A stretch of DNA of 64,000 nucleotides from an uncultured Bacillota bacterium (GCA_949292945.1 CASFAX010000005.1:1-64000), one strand, 5' to 3'; shown: positions 8,049 to 17,630, numbered from the stretch's first letter. Notes: generated from the letters alone by a model not told the origin. A program made the numbers and translations.

Positions 8049-9122
8049 ATGGCAGAATCGCTCATAGAGCTTAGGAATATATATAAATCCTTTGAGGATA
8101 CTGTGGTCTTGGAGGATTTCAACCTGACGGTAAACGAAAACGAATTCATAACCCTTCTGGGGCCTTCAGGCTGCGGAAAAACAACTACCTTAAGGATAGT
8201 GGGAGGTTTTGAAACCCCTGACAAAGGCAGCGTATATTTTGAAGGAAAGGATATAACAGACGTTCCGCCTAATAAGAGGCATATTAACACGGTGTTTCAG
8301 AAGTACGCTCTGTTTCCCCACATGAACGTGGAGCAGAACATAGCCTTTGGACTTAAGATAAGCGGTAAGACAGACCAGTATATAAAGGATAAGGTGGCAT
8401 ATGCCTTAAACCTTGTAAACCTCAAGGGATACGAAAAGAGAAAGATAACCCAGCTTTCCGGAGGACAGCAGCAGAGAATCGCCATGGCAAGGGCCATAGT
8501 GAACGAACCTAAGGTGCTCCTCCTTGACGAGCCTCTGGGAGCTTTGGACCTTAAGCTGAGACAGGACATGGAGTACGAGCTCATCAGGCTCAAGAACGAG
8601 CTGGGAATCACCTTCATATACGTTACCCACGACCAGGAGGAGGCTCTTACCATGAGCGACAAGGTAGTGGTAATGAACAACGGAATCATTCAGCAGATGG
8701 GAACTCCGGAGCAGATATACAACGAGCCTGAAAACGCATTTGTCGCCGACTTTATCGGAGACAGCAACATCATCGATGCAGTCATGGTGGAGGATAAGGT
8801 GGTTAAGATCTGCGACAGGATATTCCCTTGCATCGATACAGGCTTTGGTAGAAACAACCCTGTGGATGTAGTCATAAGACCTGAGGATCTCATCATAGGA
8901 AAGCCTGGAGAAGGACAGCTTGACGGAGTCGTAAGCCACAACGTCTTCATCGGCGTGCACTATGAAATGGAGATAGAGGCGGGAGGATTCACCTGGCTTG
9001 CCCAGAACACCACCAGCTACCCGGTGGGAACTGAGGTCAGCCTGGCCGTAACTCCTGAAAACATTCAGATAATGCACAAGCCTCAGAGGAAGGATGAGGA
9101 GGCCATAGAAACAGATGTCTAG
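8049..9122 (+). CDS. potA: spermidine/putrescine ABC transporter ATPase
   Basis: A 357-residue ATPase with Walker A GPSGCGKTT at 38-46, signature LSGGQQQRIAMARAI at 136-150, Walker B VLLLDEPLGALD, and a C-terminal TOBE-type regulatory domain from about residue 235. Length and the long C-terminal extension fit PotA. AGGAAGGAGA precedes ATG 8049. It overlaps potB by 8 bp. It couples ATP hydrolysis to polyamine import with PotB, PotC and the lipoprotein PotD. Confidence 0.93.
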   Translation: MAESLIELRNIYKSFEDTVVLEDFNLTVNENEFITLLGPSGCGKTTTLRIVGGFETPDKGSVYFEGKDITDVPPNKRHINTVFQKYALFPHMNVEQNIAFGLKISGKTDQYIKDKVAYALNLVNLKGYEKRKITQLSGGQQQRIAMARAIVNEPKVLLLDEPLGALDLKLRQDMEYELIRLKNELGITFIYVTHDQEEALTMSDKVVVMNNGIIQQMGTPEQIYNEPENAFVADFIGDSNIIDAVMVEDKVVKICDRIFPCIDTGFGRNNPVDVVIRPEDLIIGKPGEGQLDGVVSHNVFIGVHYEMEIEAGGFTWLAQNTTSYPVGTEVSLAVTPENIQIMHKPQRKDEEAIETDV

Positions 9123-9927
9123 AAGATATTTTGCAGCGCCTTTCATAGTATGGATTGCCGCAGGTACGGTGATTCCCCTGCTCATGATCGCATATTACGG
9201 CTTTACGGACAGGTCGGGAGCCTTTACCGTGGACAACGTGGTGGCTATCATGGGGGCGGAACACGCTCAGGCCCTGTGGCTGGCTCTGGTTCTGGCTCTC
9301 GTGAGCACGGCCATATGCTTTGTACTGGCCTTCCCCCTTGCTCTCATTCTCAAAGACAGCAGGCTGGGGACGAAGGGTTTTATGATATTCATATTCGTCC
9401 TTCCAATGTGGATGAACTTCCTTCTCAGGACGATGGCCTGGCAGGTGATTTTGGAGCGGGGCGGAATAATAAACGGAATCCTGACCGGACTGGGACTTCC
9501 GGCCCTTGACATAATAAATACGCCGGCGGCCATAGTTCTCGGCATGGTATACGACTTCCTGCCGTTCATGGTTCTTCCTATATATAATACGATTATGAAA
9601 ATCGATAACAGCCTTATAGAAGCTGCCTATGATTTAGGAGCGACGAAGGGCAAGGTGCTGAGAAGCGTCATTCTGCCTCTTTCCGTTCCGGGAATCGCCA
9701 GCGGAATCACCATGGTGTTCGTTCCTGCCCTGACCACCTTCGTAATATCCAACATGTTGGGCGGCGGAAAGATAAACCTTATAGGAAACATCATCGAGCA
9801 GGAGTTTACCACCAGCTCCAACTGGAACCTGGGTTCGGGACTTTCACTGGTCATGATGATATTCATAGTGCTGAGCATGGCTCTTCTCTCCAGGCTCGAT
9901 AAGAACGGGGAGGCGAGTCTCATATGA
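9115..9927 (+). CDS. potB: spermidine/putrescine ABC transporter permease
   Basis: A 270-residue permease with six predicted membrane helices and the EAA loop (EAAYDLGATKGKVLRSVILP) near residues 163-182, which docks on PotA. ATG 9115 lies inside the end of potA, and its stop overlaps the start of potC by 4 bp, so the four genes are tightly coupled. Order A-B-C-D matches the standard polyamine importer. Confidence 0.93.
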   Translation: MSRRYFAAPFIVWIAAGTVIPLLMIAYYGFTDRSGAFTVDNVVAIMGAEHAQALWLALVLALVSTAICFVLAFPLALILKDSRLGTKGFMIFIFVLPMWMNFLLRTMAWQVILERGGIINGILTGLGLPALDIINTPAAIVLGMVYDFLPFMVLPIYNTIMKIDNSLIEAAYDLGATKGKVLRSVILPLSVPGIASGITMVFVPALTTFVISNMLGGGKINLIGNIIEQEFTTSSNWNLGSGLSLVMMIFIVLSMALLSRLDKNGEASLI

Positions 9928-10700
9928 AAAAATTCCTGAAAGGACTTTACATAGGCGTAATACTGCTGTTTCTGTACCTTCCCATAGGGGTGCTCATGGT
10001 GCTTTCCTTTAATGAGAGTAAGTCCATGTCCATATGGACGGGCTTTTCCACCAGATGGTACGAGGAGATGTTCGCCAATGAGATGATACTGGATGCGGTG
10101 TGGAACACATTTACCATAGCCATATGCGCTGCTGCTGCGGCGACTGTCATAGGGGTTCTGGCGTGCCTCGGTATAACCAGGATGAAGACGAGAAGCCAGA
10201 ACGTGATAATGGCCTTTAACAATATACCGCTTCTCAACGCGGACATAGTTACGGGTATATCCCTTATGATGACATTTCTGGTTTTCGGAATTTCACTCAG
10301 CTGGGGAACGGTTCTTCTGTCCCATATAACCTTCTGCATACCGTACGTTATCCTGTCGGTTATGCCGAAGATAAAGCAGCTGTCTCCGAATATGTACGAG
10401 GCGGCACTGGATCTTGGAGCGACGCCTGCCTATGCCTTCAGAAAGGTCATTCTTCCCGATCTGATGCCGGGAATAACGTCTGGATTCCTGCTGGCGTTTA
10501 CCATGTCCGTTGACGATTTTGTCGTAACCCACTTTACGAGGGGCGCAGGAATCAACACTATATCCACCCTCATATACAGTCAGGTAAAGGTTGGAATCAG
10601 ACCGACTCTGTTCGCCCTGTCTACAGTTATATTCGTTATAGTTCTGGTGGTTCTCGTCATATCCAACGTGATACAGAACAGGAAAGGAGTTAGAAATTGA
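9924..10700 (+). CDS. potC: spermidine/putrescine ABC transporter permease
   Basis: A 258-residue permease, second membrane subunit of the importer, with an N-terminal helix, further membrane helices and the EAA loop (EAALDLGATPAYAFRKVILP) near residues 157-176. ATG 9924 overlaps the potB stop. Its own stop TGA shares bases with the TTG start of potD. Confidence 0.93.
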   Translation: MKKFLKGLYIGVILLFLYLPIGVLMVLSFNESKSMSIWTGFSTRWYEEMFANEMILDAVWNTFTIAICAAAAATVIGVLACLGITRMKTRSQNVIMAFNNIPLLNADIVTGISLMMTFLVFGISLSWGTVLLSHITFCIPYVILSVMPKIKQLSPNMYEAALDLGATPAYAFRKVILPDLMPGITSGFLLAFTMSVDDFVVTHFTRGAGINTISTLIYSQVKVGIRPTLFALSTVIFVIVLVVLVISNVIQNRKGVRN

Positions 10701-11761
10701 AGAAAAAGATTGCTGCCGCTCTTGCGGCTCTCATGTGCCTTACCGCTGCGGCGGGTCTTTCGTCCTGCGGGGATAAAGGCGGCGAAAACGGTGAGGTAAG
10801 GGTTTACTGCTTCGGAGATTATATCGACAGCACGCTCATCGACGATTTTGAGGAGGAAACAGGAATTTCCGTAGTCCTTGACACCTTTGACACCAACGAG
10901 GAAATGTATCCCGTAATCTCCAAGAACTCCGTAGACTACGACGTAATCTGCGCGTCCGACTACATGATTGAGAAGATGATAGGAGAGGGACTCCTTGCGG
11001 AGCTGAACAAGGACAACTTATCCAACCTTTCCAATATCGATTCCAAATACATGGAGATAGCTGCGGATTTTGACCCGGGGAACAAGTACAGCGTACCTCA
11101 CACCTGGGGAACCATGGGAATCATGTACAACACCGCGGAGATTGAAAAGGGCTCCATAACCTCCTGGAACGACCTCTGGGACGAGAAGTACAAAGATCAG
11201 ATAGTAATGCCTGACAGCCTTAGAGACACCATCGCCGTAGCCCTTAAGGCGAAAGGATATTCCTTAAACACCGTGGATGAAAACCAGCTTTCCGAGGCCA
11301 TAGAGTACCTGAAGGAGCAGAAACCTCTCGTATACAAATATGCCAACGATTCCGCAAGGGATATGGTAATAGGCGGCTCTGCCAACATAGCCGTAGTATG
11401 GAACGGAGAGATTCTCTACAGCCAGGATTTAAACCCTGATCTGGATTTCGTGATTCCTGAAGAGGGAAGCGAGGAGTTCCTCGACATGTGGGCTGTTCCT
11501 GAAACTGCAAAGAACAAGGAAAACGCAGAAGCCTGGATAAACTTCATGCTGGATAAGGATAACGCCGTAACAAACTACGAGTATCTGACCTACTCCATCC
11601 CTAACGTAGGAGTTATGGACATGCTGAAAGGGGATGAGGAAAAGCTCCAGTATCTGTTCCCTTCCGATGAGATTCTGGCAAGATGCGAGGTTTTAAAGAG
11701 CCTCGGCGCTGAGGCTGACGACATGTACAGTCAGTACTGGAAGGAATTCAAGGCAGAATAA
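10697..11761 (+). CDS. potD: polyamine-binding lipoprotein of the ABC importer
   Basis: A 354-residue extracellular solute-binding protein. The N-terminus is a lipoprotein signal: MKKK, a hydrophobic run, and lipobox LSSC with the lipidated Cys at residue 24. The mature part fits the PotD/PotF family (VYCFGDYIDSTLIDDFEEE near residue 36, DVICASDYMIEKM near 80). The start is TTG 10697, supported by AAAGGAG 7 nt upstream; it overlaps the potC stop. Binding of spermidine or putrescine is inferred from family and operon. Confidence 0.92.
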   Translation: MKKKIAAALAALMCLTAAAGLSSCGDKGGENGEVRVYCFGDYIDSTLIDDFEEETGISVVLDTFDTNEEMYPVISKNSVDYDVICASDYMIEKMIGEGLLAELNKDNLSNLSNIDSKYMEIAADFDPGNKYSVPHTWGTMGIMYNTAEIEKGSITSWNDLWDEKYKDQIVMPDSLRDTIAVALKAKGYSLNTVDENQLSEAIEYLKEQKPLVYKYANDSARDMVIGGSANIAVVWNGEILYSQDLNPDLDFVIPEEGSEEFLDMWAVPETAKNKENAEAWINFMLDKDNAVTNYEYLTYSIPNVGVMDMLKGDEEKLQYLFPSDEILARCEVLKSLGAEADDMYSQYWKEFKAE

Positions 11762-11763
11762 AA

Positions 11764-12612
11764 ATGCTCGGTTACGTTACCATAGAGCGGGGTGAGCTTA
11801 AGGTAAGGGAGCTGGACGTGTACCAGGGGTATTACTGCGGCATCTGCAAATCCATAGGAAAGCGGTACGGGCAGGTACCCCGGTTTTCCCTGAGTTACGA
11901 CGCGGCGTTTCTCGCCATAGTCCTTGCTTCTCTGGAGTCCGGGGAAAAGGAAAGTATGGCGCCGGAGCACTGCATAGCTCACCCTTTGATGAAAAAGCCT
12001 GCCATTCACGGCAGTGCGGCCATAGACTACGCAGCCGACGTAATGCTCATTCTCGCCTACCACAAATTCGACGACGACAGGAGAGACGAGAAAAAGTTTT
12101 CAGGATATGCGGGGTGCGCGGCCCTTTCCTCTGCCTACAGAAAGCTCAGGAAGAACTACCGGCAGATGTGCGACGGCGTCCATGAGGCTCTGAAAAGGCT
12201 GGGGGAAGCGGAGAGCAGGCATTCGGGAAGCCTGGACGAGACGGCCGGCGCTTTTGCCGACATTATGGAGCTTATTTTTACGGGATACGATACAGACCCT
12301 TTGAACAAAAGGGTGCTGTCGGAGCTTTCCCGGGCTCTGGGACGGTGGATCTACGTCATAGATGCTCTCGACGACTACGAAAAGGACAAATCCTCGAACA
12401 CATACAATCCATTTATTTATCGCAAGAACTCCATTGCAGGAGCCGGAGATATATTGTATAATTATCTGGCGGATGCGGTGAACGCCGTCGACCTTCTGGA
12501 TATCAGGAGAAACCGCGGAATAATCGAGAACATAGTCCTTTTAGGTCTCAGACGGAGAACCGACAAGGTGCTTGAAGAAAGGAACCTTTCCATAAATGAG
12601 CAATCCATATGA
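11764..12612 (+). CDS. DUF5685-like protein of unknown function
   Basis: A 282-residue protein that I recognise as DUF5685-like by its YCGICKSIGKRYG motif (residues 24-36). It starts 2 bp after potD and overlaps the J-domain gene by 17 bp. Two acidic motifs stand out: DDDRRDE at 103-109 after a helix (IDYAADVMLILAYH), and DALDDYEKD at 200-208 after GRWIYVI. Paired Asp-rich helices like these occur in all-alpha isoprenoid synthases, so a prenyl-diphosphate-binding fold is possible. That is inference; no function is established. Confidence 0.8.
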   Translation: MLGYVTIERGELKVRELDVYQGYYCGICKSIGKRYGQVPRFSLSYDAAFLAIVLASLESGEKESMAPEHCIAHPLMKKPAIHGSAAIDYAADVMLILAYHKFDDDRRDEKKFSGYAGCAALSSAYRKLRKNYRQMCDGVHEALKRLGEAESRHSGSLDETAGAFADIMELIFTGYDTDPLNKRVLSELSRALGRWIYVIDALDDYEKDKSSNTYNPFIYRKNSIAGAGDILYNYLADAVNAVDLLDIRRNRGIIENIVLLGLRRRTDKVLEERNLSINEQSI

Positions 12613-13210
12613 AGTGCTGGGAATAAAGCCCGGCGCCAGTGAAGCGGAAGTAAAGGCCGCGTATAAGGCTCTGGTGAAGAAATATCATCCCGATAAATAC
12701 CAGAACAATCCTCTTGCGGATCTTGCAGAGGAAAAGCTTCAGGAGATAAACGAAGCTTATGACCAGATAATGAAGAGCATGCAGTCAGGAGGCTCCTCCG
12801 GATATTCCTACGGCGGAGGAAGCAGTTCATACTCCTATGGCGGGAGCAGCTCTTCGGGAGGCGGAACCACGGGGTATTATGCCGTGAGACAGGCCATAGA
12901 CAGGGGAGACATAATGGGGGCGGAGCAGATGCTCATAAACTCGTCGAACAGAAATGCGGAGTGGTATTTCTTAAGCGGCATAGTCTCCTATAAGAAGGGC
13001 TGGATAGACGACGCCATGAGCAACGTCCGCCAGGCCATAGACATGGATCCGAACAACATGGAGTACCGCCAGGTTTACCAGCAGATGACCGGAGCGGGAG
13101 CCATGTACAGGAACAGATCTTCTGCGGGAGGATATAACCAGTCTAACGACACCTGCTCCACGTGCTGTACCCTCTACCTGTGCTCCAGCTGTATTTCGCC
13201 GTGCTGGTAG
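12596..13210 (+). CDS. J-domain protein with Gly/Ser linker, TPR-like region and Cys-rich tail
   Basis: A 204-residue protein. Residues 3-60 form a J domain with the HPD tripeptide at 31-33, which stimulates Hsp70 (DnaK). A Gly/Ser/Tyr linker covers 63-92. Residues 100-165 look like two TPR-type helix pairs (AEWYFLSGIVSYKKG). The tail ends with six Cys (187, 190, 191, 196, 199, 203) and a final Trp; it could bind metal or be lipid-modified, but it does not match the DnaJ zinc finger. It overlaps the DUF5685-like gene, pointing to a shared role. A strong terminator follows. Confidence 0.88.
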   Translation: MSNPYEVLGIKPGASEAEVKAAYKALVKKYHPDKYQNNPLADLAEEKLQEINEAYDQIMKSMQSGGSSGYSYGGGSSSYSYGGSSSSGGGTTGYYAVRQAIDRGDIMGAEQMLINSSNRNAEWYFLSGIVSYKKGWIDDAMSNVRQAIDMDPNNMEYRQVYQQMTGAGAMYRNRSSAGGYNQSNDTCSTCCTLYLCSSCISPCW

Positions 13211-13237
13211 AAAATTAAATGTCTATAATGATGTGAG

Positions 13238-13270
13238 AACCTGAGGATTGATGTAATCTTCAGGTTTTTT
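13238..13270 (+). terminator. intrinsic terminator after the J-domain gene
   Basis: AACCTGAGGATT pairs with AATCTTCAGGTT (one G-T pair) and is followed by a T run. It closes the regulator-pot-DUF5685-J-domain transcription unit. Confidence 0.85.
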
Positions 13271-13281
13271 GATTTTTAGGG

Positions 13282-13311
13282 TTTCACCGAAGCCTGATTT
13301 TGTGTTATAAT
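13282..13311 (+). promoter_or_regulatory. promoter of the carD-like operon
   Basis: TTTCAC at 13282-13287 and TATAAT at 13306-13311 with an 18-bp spacer, after the terminator. The leader to ATG 13430 is about 110 nt and includes the short palindrome CTGACGTCAG. Confidence 0.6.
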
Positions 13312-13429
13312 AGATACAGTAAATTTTTTATTATATCAGTTAAGTTCTCATAAAGCAAGAGAAAAATAACAGGTCTGACGTCAGGAAGAGTCTGAGCCAT
13401 AATATTAAAGAAAGGAGCCGAGATTATCA

Positions 13430-13939
13430 ATGTATCATATAGACGAGCTGGTCATGTATGGCGGAACCGGGGTTTGCAGGGTGGCCGACATAGGTCATCC
13501 GGATTTTGTGCCCGATGAAGATCGTCTTTACTATTTCCTTGATCCCGTATACCAGAGCGGAATCATATATGCCCCCATGGATAACGACAGCGTTTTTATG
13601 AGACCGGTACTTTCGGCCGAAGAGGTTCAGGCTTTGATAGAGGAAATACCGGGCATAGCGGTAAAGTCATACAGAGGCGGAAGCATGCAGCAGCTTTCTC
13701 AGCGCTATCAGGACGTTCTGGATACCCACAGCTGTATCGACATGCTTCAGATGGCTAAATCCATCTATCTTAAGATGCTGGACGCTTTAAGCCATAATAA
13801 AAAGCTTGGTCAGATAGATAAGAGGTTCATGAAGAGAGCGGAAGACCTGCTCTACGGCGAGTTTGCCATCGCTCTTAATAAAAGCAGGGACGATGTTGAA
13901 AAGTACGTCCACCAGAAGATGAGAGAAGATGTTTCGTAA
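13430..13939 (+). CDS. CarD-like transcriptional regulator
   Basis: A 169-residue protein of the CarD/CdnL class. The N-terminal 60 residues form the RNA polymerase-interacting Tudor-like domain (VMYGGTGVCRVADIG, then a YYFLDPVY strand), which binds the polymerase beta subunit. The rest is the helical DNA-contacting domain. These proteins adjust open-complex stability at promoters. AAAGGAG stands 14 nt before ATG. It overlaps the next gene by 11 bp, so the hydrolase and flavoprotein downstream are co-transcribed. Confidence 0.88.
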   Translation: MYHIDELVMYGGTGVCRVADIGHPDFVPDEDRLYYFLDPVYQSGIIYAPMDNDSVFMRPVLSAEEVQALIEEIPGIAVKSYRGGSMQQLSQRYQDVLDTHSCIDMLQMAKSIYLKMLDALSHNKKLGQIDKRFMKRAEDLLYGEFAIALNKSRDDVEKYVHQKMREDVS

Positions 13940-14759
13940 AAGCGATAAAAAGAGCGGAAAGCTGAGAAAGACGGCGGCTATCGGGTGCGCTTTAACGGCG
14001 GCTGCAGCCGGCATAAAGGTAATAGAAACCGCATCGAGAGAGCTGAACTATCTGAGCTTTAAAATAGCCCCTTCTGTAAGAGGAAAAGGCGAAAGCCCTG
14101 AGCCGGAGCCGGTAAAGTGGGGAAGCCTTTCGGGATTTTCAGGCGGCAGAATGGACGGAGAAAATGCCGTGCTCATATTCGGCGGTTCTTTTGACATGGC
14201 CCGTAACGCCGTGATAAAGTACGGAAAGCTTTTTGATGATGCCCGGGTGTTCGCCTTTGATTATTACGGCTGCGGAGAAAGCGGCGGAAAAATGAGGCTT
14301 GCCACTATGAAGATGGCGGCGGAAGACATGGGCGATGCGGTTTTGGCGAAGTTTCCGCCGGAAAAGGTTACGGTGCTGGGATACAGCTACGGGTGCGGCA
14401 TGGCTGCATACCTTGCATCCCGGAGAAAAGTCGGCAGATTGATTCTCGTTTCGGGCTACAGGAGTTCAGCAGATTTATACAATATCTTTACGCCGGTTTT
14501 CTACGGTCCTGCTAAACTTCTAATATCTCAGAACATCGATACGGCAGGTTACGCCAGAAGGTGCATGTGTCCAGCGTATATAATCGGCTCCGATTCGGAC
14601 AGGCAGCTTAAAAGCTCGGTTCAGATGAAGCTGTCGGAGTTTTTTCCGTCCTGCGACGTGAGGATATTCACGGGAGTCCGCCACGGCGATTATTTCAGGA
14701 CAAAGAGGGTTATCGGGTATATCAACAGTATAGTTAAAGGAGATTATGATGATAATTGA
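13929..14759 (+). CDS. alpha/beta hydrolase with an N-terminal hydrophobic segment
   Basis: A 276-residue protein. A basic N-terminus (MFRKSDKKSGKLRK) leads into a hydrophobic stretch (residues 15-30) that could be a signal anchor. The alpha/beta hydrolase core has nucleophile elbow GYSYG near residue 152 and a catalytic His in RHGDYF near 258. An acidic residue (SDSDRQ near 221) completes a plausible triad. It resembles the BAAT/YqkD-type membrane-proximal hydrolases, and its substrate is unknown. It overlaps carD upstream and the flavoprotein gene downstream. Confidence 0.8.
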   Translation: MFRKSDKKSGKLRKTAAIGCALTAAAAGIKVIETASRELNYLSFKIAPSVRGKGESPEPEPVKWGSLSGFSGGRMDGENAVLIFGGSFDMARNAVIKYGKLFDDARVFAFDYYGCGESGGKMRLATMKMAAEDMGDAVLAKFPPEKVTVLGYSYGCGMAAYLASRRKVGRLILVSGYRSSADLYNIFTPVFYGPAKLLISQNIDTAGYARRCMCPAYIIGSDSDRQLKSSVQMKLSEFFPSCDVRIFTGVRHGDYFRTKRVIGYINSIVKGDYDDN

Positions 14760-15627
14760 ACGTGTGGAGGCGCTGTATTTCAGCCCTACGGGAAACGTGA
14801 AAAAGGTCTGCGAGGCTGTCGGACGTGAAATAGCAGGCAGGATGGGTGCGGAATACAGTTCCTTTGATTTCACCCTTCCAAATGGCCGGGGCGTGCTTAA
14901 GGATTACGGCGCGGGAGACCTCATAGTTTTGGGACTTCCCGTGTATGCCGGAAGGATTCCCAACAAAATCAGGCCTTTTGTATGCGAATACATAAAGGGA
15001 AACAACACGAAGATAATCCCGGTGTGCTGCTACGGAAACAGAAGCTTCGGAGACGCCCTTACGGAACTCCGGGACCTTTCCATAGAAAACAATTTCATTC
15101 CCGTGGCTGCGGCTGCGGTGGTAAGCGAACACGCTTTTGCCCCAGAGCTTGCAACGGGAAGACCTGACGAAGAGGATATGGAAGCTGTCAGGGATTTTGC
15201 ATCCCAGGCTGCCGATAAGCTGATAGAGGCAGATGACGAACGGATGAGCGCTTCTGTAAAAGCTGGATGCAGAAAGGGCGATATAAGCTGTTACTACAAC
15301 GTTCTCTTCCTTCCGGGAAGCAGCCCGGCAGGGGCATACTATCAGCCGATGAGAGCTGACGGAAAGCCTGCCCAGTTCCTAAAGGCAAAGCCGAAAACCG
15401 ACCAGGAGCTGTGCAACAAATGTGGCGTCTGCGCCGAAGTCTGCCCTATGGGCTCCATAAGCAGGACGAACTTTTCAGAAGTCGAAGGCATCTGCATAAA
15501 GTGTCAGGCTTGCGTGAAGCACTGCCACAGCGGTGCAAAGTACTTTGACGACGAGGATTTCCTGTCCCACAGGCAGATGCTCACGGAAAATTTCACAGGA
15601 AGAAAGGAAAACATGTTTTTCCTTTAA
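14746..15627 (+). CDS. flavodoxin-ferredoxin fusion protein (EFR1-like)
   Basis: A 293-residue redox protein. The N-terminal 165 residues are flavodoxin-like, with an FMN phosphate loop in YFSPTGNVKK (11-20). The C-terminus carries two 4Fe-4S ligand sets: Cys 223, 226, 229, 233 and Cys 250, 253, 256, 260. Such fusions shuttle electrons between FMN and iron-sulfur clusters in anaerobes; the partner is unknown. AAAGGAG precedes ATG 14746. It overlaps the hydrolase gene by 14 bp and ends the operon. Confidence 0.88.
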   Translation: MMIIERVEALYFSPTGNVKKVCEAVGREIAGRMGAEYSSFDFTLPNGRGVLKDYGAGDLIVLGLPVYAGRIPNKIRPFVCEYIKGNNTKIIPVCCYGNRSFGDALTELRDLSIENNFIPVAAAAVVSEHAFAPELATGRPDEEDMEAVRDFASQAADKLIEADDERMSASVKAGCRKGDISCYYNVLFLPGSSPAGAYYQPMRADGKPAQFLKAKPKTDQELCNKCGVCAEVCPMGSISRTNFSEVEGICIKCQACVKHCHSGAKYFDDEDFLSHRQMLTENFTGRKENMFFL

Positions 15628-15642
15628 ATACGGTAAAGTAAA

Positions 15643-15687
15643 GGGATATAGACGGCTTGCTGACAGGTGTCTGTATCCCTGTTTATT
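15643..15687 (+). terminator. hairpin ending the carD operon
   Basis: GGGATATAGAC (15643-15653) pairs with GTCTGTATCCC (15669-15679) with one G-T pair, then TGTTTATT. The T tract is broken, so efficiency may be moderate. Confidence 0.6.
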
Positions 15688-15692
15688 CTGCT

Positions 15693-15741
15693 AAAAAGCG
15701 CCTGCGGTGAAAGATAACAGGCTTTTCACTACAGGCGCTTT
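15693..15741 (-). terminator. intrinsic terminator of htpG
   Basis: A perfect 10-bp outer stem, AAAGCGCCTG (15695-15704) with CAGGCGCTTT (15732-15741). An inner GTGAAA/TTTCAC helix extends it. On the minus strand it ends in TTTTT, so it serves htpG. Confidence 0.85.
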
Positions 15742-15753
15742 AGTTTCTCAGGG

Positions 15754-17607
15754 TTATTTTCCCGTAATTATTCTGTTTATGTTTTCGCTGAACTGGGCCG
15801 GGTCGTCTACGGTCATTCCGTTCATGAGGAGGGCCTGATCGTAGAGGAGCTGGGTGTAGAGTTTAACTTTCTCTTTTCCTGAATCGCCTTCGGTCATCGC
15901 CTCTCTCATTACCTTTACAACATCGTGGTCCGGATTGAGCTCGAAGACTCTTTCGGCTTTAATCTGCTGGTCTATAGGCATGGAGTTTAAAACCTTTTCC
16001 ATTTCAAGGGACAGCCCGCCTTTTGCCGTAAGACAGGCAGCGGAGGATTTAAGCCTTGACGAAAGCTTTACCTCTGTAACCCGGTCTCCAAGGACTTCCT
16101 TCATGTATTCCAGAAGCTCCTTATTTTCCTCTTCGGCCTTCTTCATGGCTTCCTTTTCCGCATCGGTCTCTTCTGTGGTCATATCTTCGGAAGCTACGGA
16201 CTTAAACAGCTTATCGTTATAGTCCTGCATCATCTGAAGGGCGAACTCGTCGATTTCGTCGGTAAGATAGAGGATTTCGTAACCTTTCGCCTTTATGTAT
16301 TCGGTCTGAGGCAGGATGTCTATCTTCTCGTTGGATTCCCCTGCGGCGTAGTAGATGAACTTCTGGTCGTCCTTCATCCTGGAAACGTACTCGGCCAGGG
16401 TGACGTTCTTCTTTTCGGTATTCGAATAGAAGAGGAGCAGATCCTTAAGGACGTCCTTGTGGGCTCCAAAATCGTCGTATACGCCGTACTTGAGCTGGCG
16501 TCCGAAGGCGCTGTAGAACTTCTCGTAACCTTCCCTGTCTTCGCTGAGGAAGGTTTCCAGTTCACGCTTTATCTTCTTTTCCAGGTTTCTGGCTATGTTT
16601 CTCAGCTGTCTGTCGTGCTGCAGGGTCTCCCTTGAAATGTTCAGGGAAAGGTCCTGAGAATCCACGAGGCCTTTGACGAAGTTGAAGTAGTCCGGAAGGA
16701 GTTCCTGACATTTTTCCATTATCATAACGCCTGAAGAGTAGAGCTGCAGTCCCTTTTCGTAATCCCGACTGTAGTAGTCAAAAGGTGCATGGGATGGAAT
16801 GAACAGAAGGGCTGTATAGCTGGATACGCCTTCAACGGCCGTCCTTATAACCCTGGCAGGGTCTTCCCAGTCGCCGAATTTGCTCTTATAGTATTCGTTG
16901 TAATCCTCCTGTTTAACCTTGGATTTCTGCCTCTTCCATATAGGCTCCATGGTGTTGAGGGTTTCATCTGCCATCTTAATCGGGTAGCGGATGTAGTCCG
17001 AATATCTCTTTACCAGGTTCTTGATGGTGTAGTCTTCCAGGAAGTGGGAGTAGTCTTCTCCCTCAGAGTCCTCCTTAATATGAAGGATTATCTCGGTTCC
17101 GTTACCCTCCTTATCGCATTCCGTAACCGTGTATCCGTCTGCGCCGGAGGATTCCCATTTCCACGCCTCGTCGCTTCCAAAAGCCTTTGAAAGAACCGTT
17201 ACCTTGTCGGCTACCATGAACGCGGAGTAGAAACCTACGCCGAACTGGCCGATTATATCGACGGCCCTGTCCTCTTTGGTATCTCCTGAATGCTCCGACT
17301 TAAAGGTCTGGCTTCCGCTTCTGGCGATGGTTCCAAGGTTTGATTCCAGTTCTTCCTTGGTCATACCTATGCCGTTATCGGTAACCGTGATGGTTCTGGC
17401 ATCCCTGTCGGGGGTTACGGTTATGACAAAATCGTTTTTCTTCACTCCGGTGTCGCCTGACGTAAGGCTCTGGTAGTAGAGCTTATCGCAGGCGTCGCTT
17501 GCGTTGCTTATTATTTCCCTTAAGAATATCTCCTTATGGGTATAGATGGAATTAATCATCAGATCCAAAAGCTTCTTGGATTCTGCTTTAAACTGTTTTT
17601 TAGCCAT
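15754..17607 (-). CDS. htpG: molecular chaperone HtpG (Hsp90)
   Basis: A 617-residue bacterial Hsp90. The N-terminal ATPase domain shows [15 protein letters not shown] and DNGIGM, the middle domain shows the SxNISRE region ([14 protein letters not shown]) that contacts the nucleotide, and a C-terminal dimerisation domain follows. It is a cytosolic, ATP-driven folding chaperone. It has its own minus-strand promoter. A CIRCE palindrome lies just downstream of the predicted start site, so HrcA should repress it until heat or misfolding stress. B. subtilis htpG is not known as a CIRCE gene, which makes the control notable. Confidence 0.97.
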   Translation of the reverse strand: MAKKQFKAESKKLLDLMINSIYTHKEIFLREIISNASDACDKLYYQSLTSGDTGVKKNDFVITVTPDRDARTITVTDNGIGMTKEELESNLGTIARSGSQTFKSEHSGDTKEDRAVDIIGQFGVGFYSAFMVADKVTVLSKAFGSDEAWKWESSGADGYTVTECDKEGNGTEIILHIKEDSEGEDYSHFLEDYTIKNLVKRYSDYIRYPIKMADETLNTMEPIWKRQKSKVKQEDYNEYYKSKFGDWEDPARVIRTAVEGVSSYTALLFIPSHAPFDYYSRDYEKGLQLYSSGVMIMEKCQELLPDYFNFVKGLVDSQDLSLNISRETLQHDRQLRNIARNLEKKIKRELETFLSEDREGYEKFYSAFGRQLKYGVYDDFGAHKDVLKDLLLFYSNTEKKNVTLAEYVSRMKDDQKFIYYAAGESNEKIDILPQTEYIKAKGYEILYLTDEIDEFALQMMQDYNDKLFKSVASEDMTTEETDAEKEAMKKAEEENKELLEYMKEVLGDRVTEVKLSSRLKSSAACLTAKGGLSLEMEKVLNSMPIDQQIKAERVFELNPDHDVVKVMREAMTEGDSGKEKVKLYTQLLYDQALLMNGMTVDDPAQFSENINRIITGK

Positions 17608-17630
17608 TTATCAATTCGCCTCCCAATTTG

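Noticed and set aside
15935..17476. Plus-strand frames opposite htpG
   Set aside because: htpG is fully conserved; these are complementary-frame artefacts.
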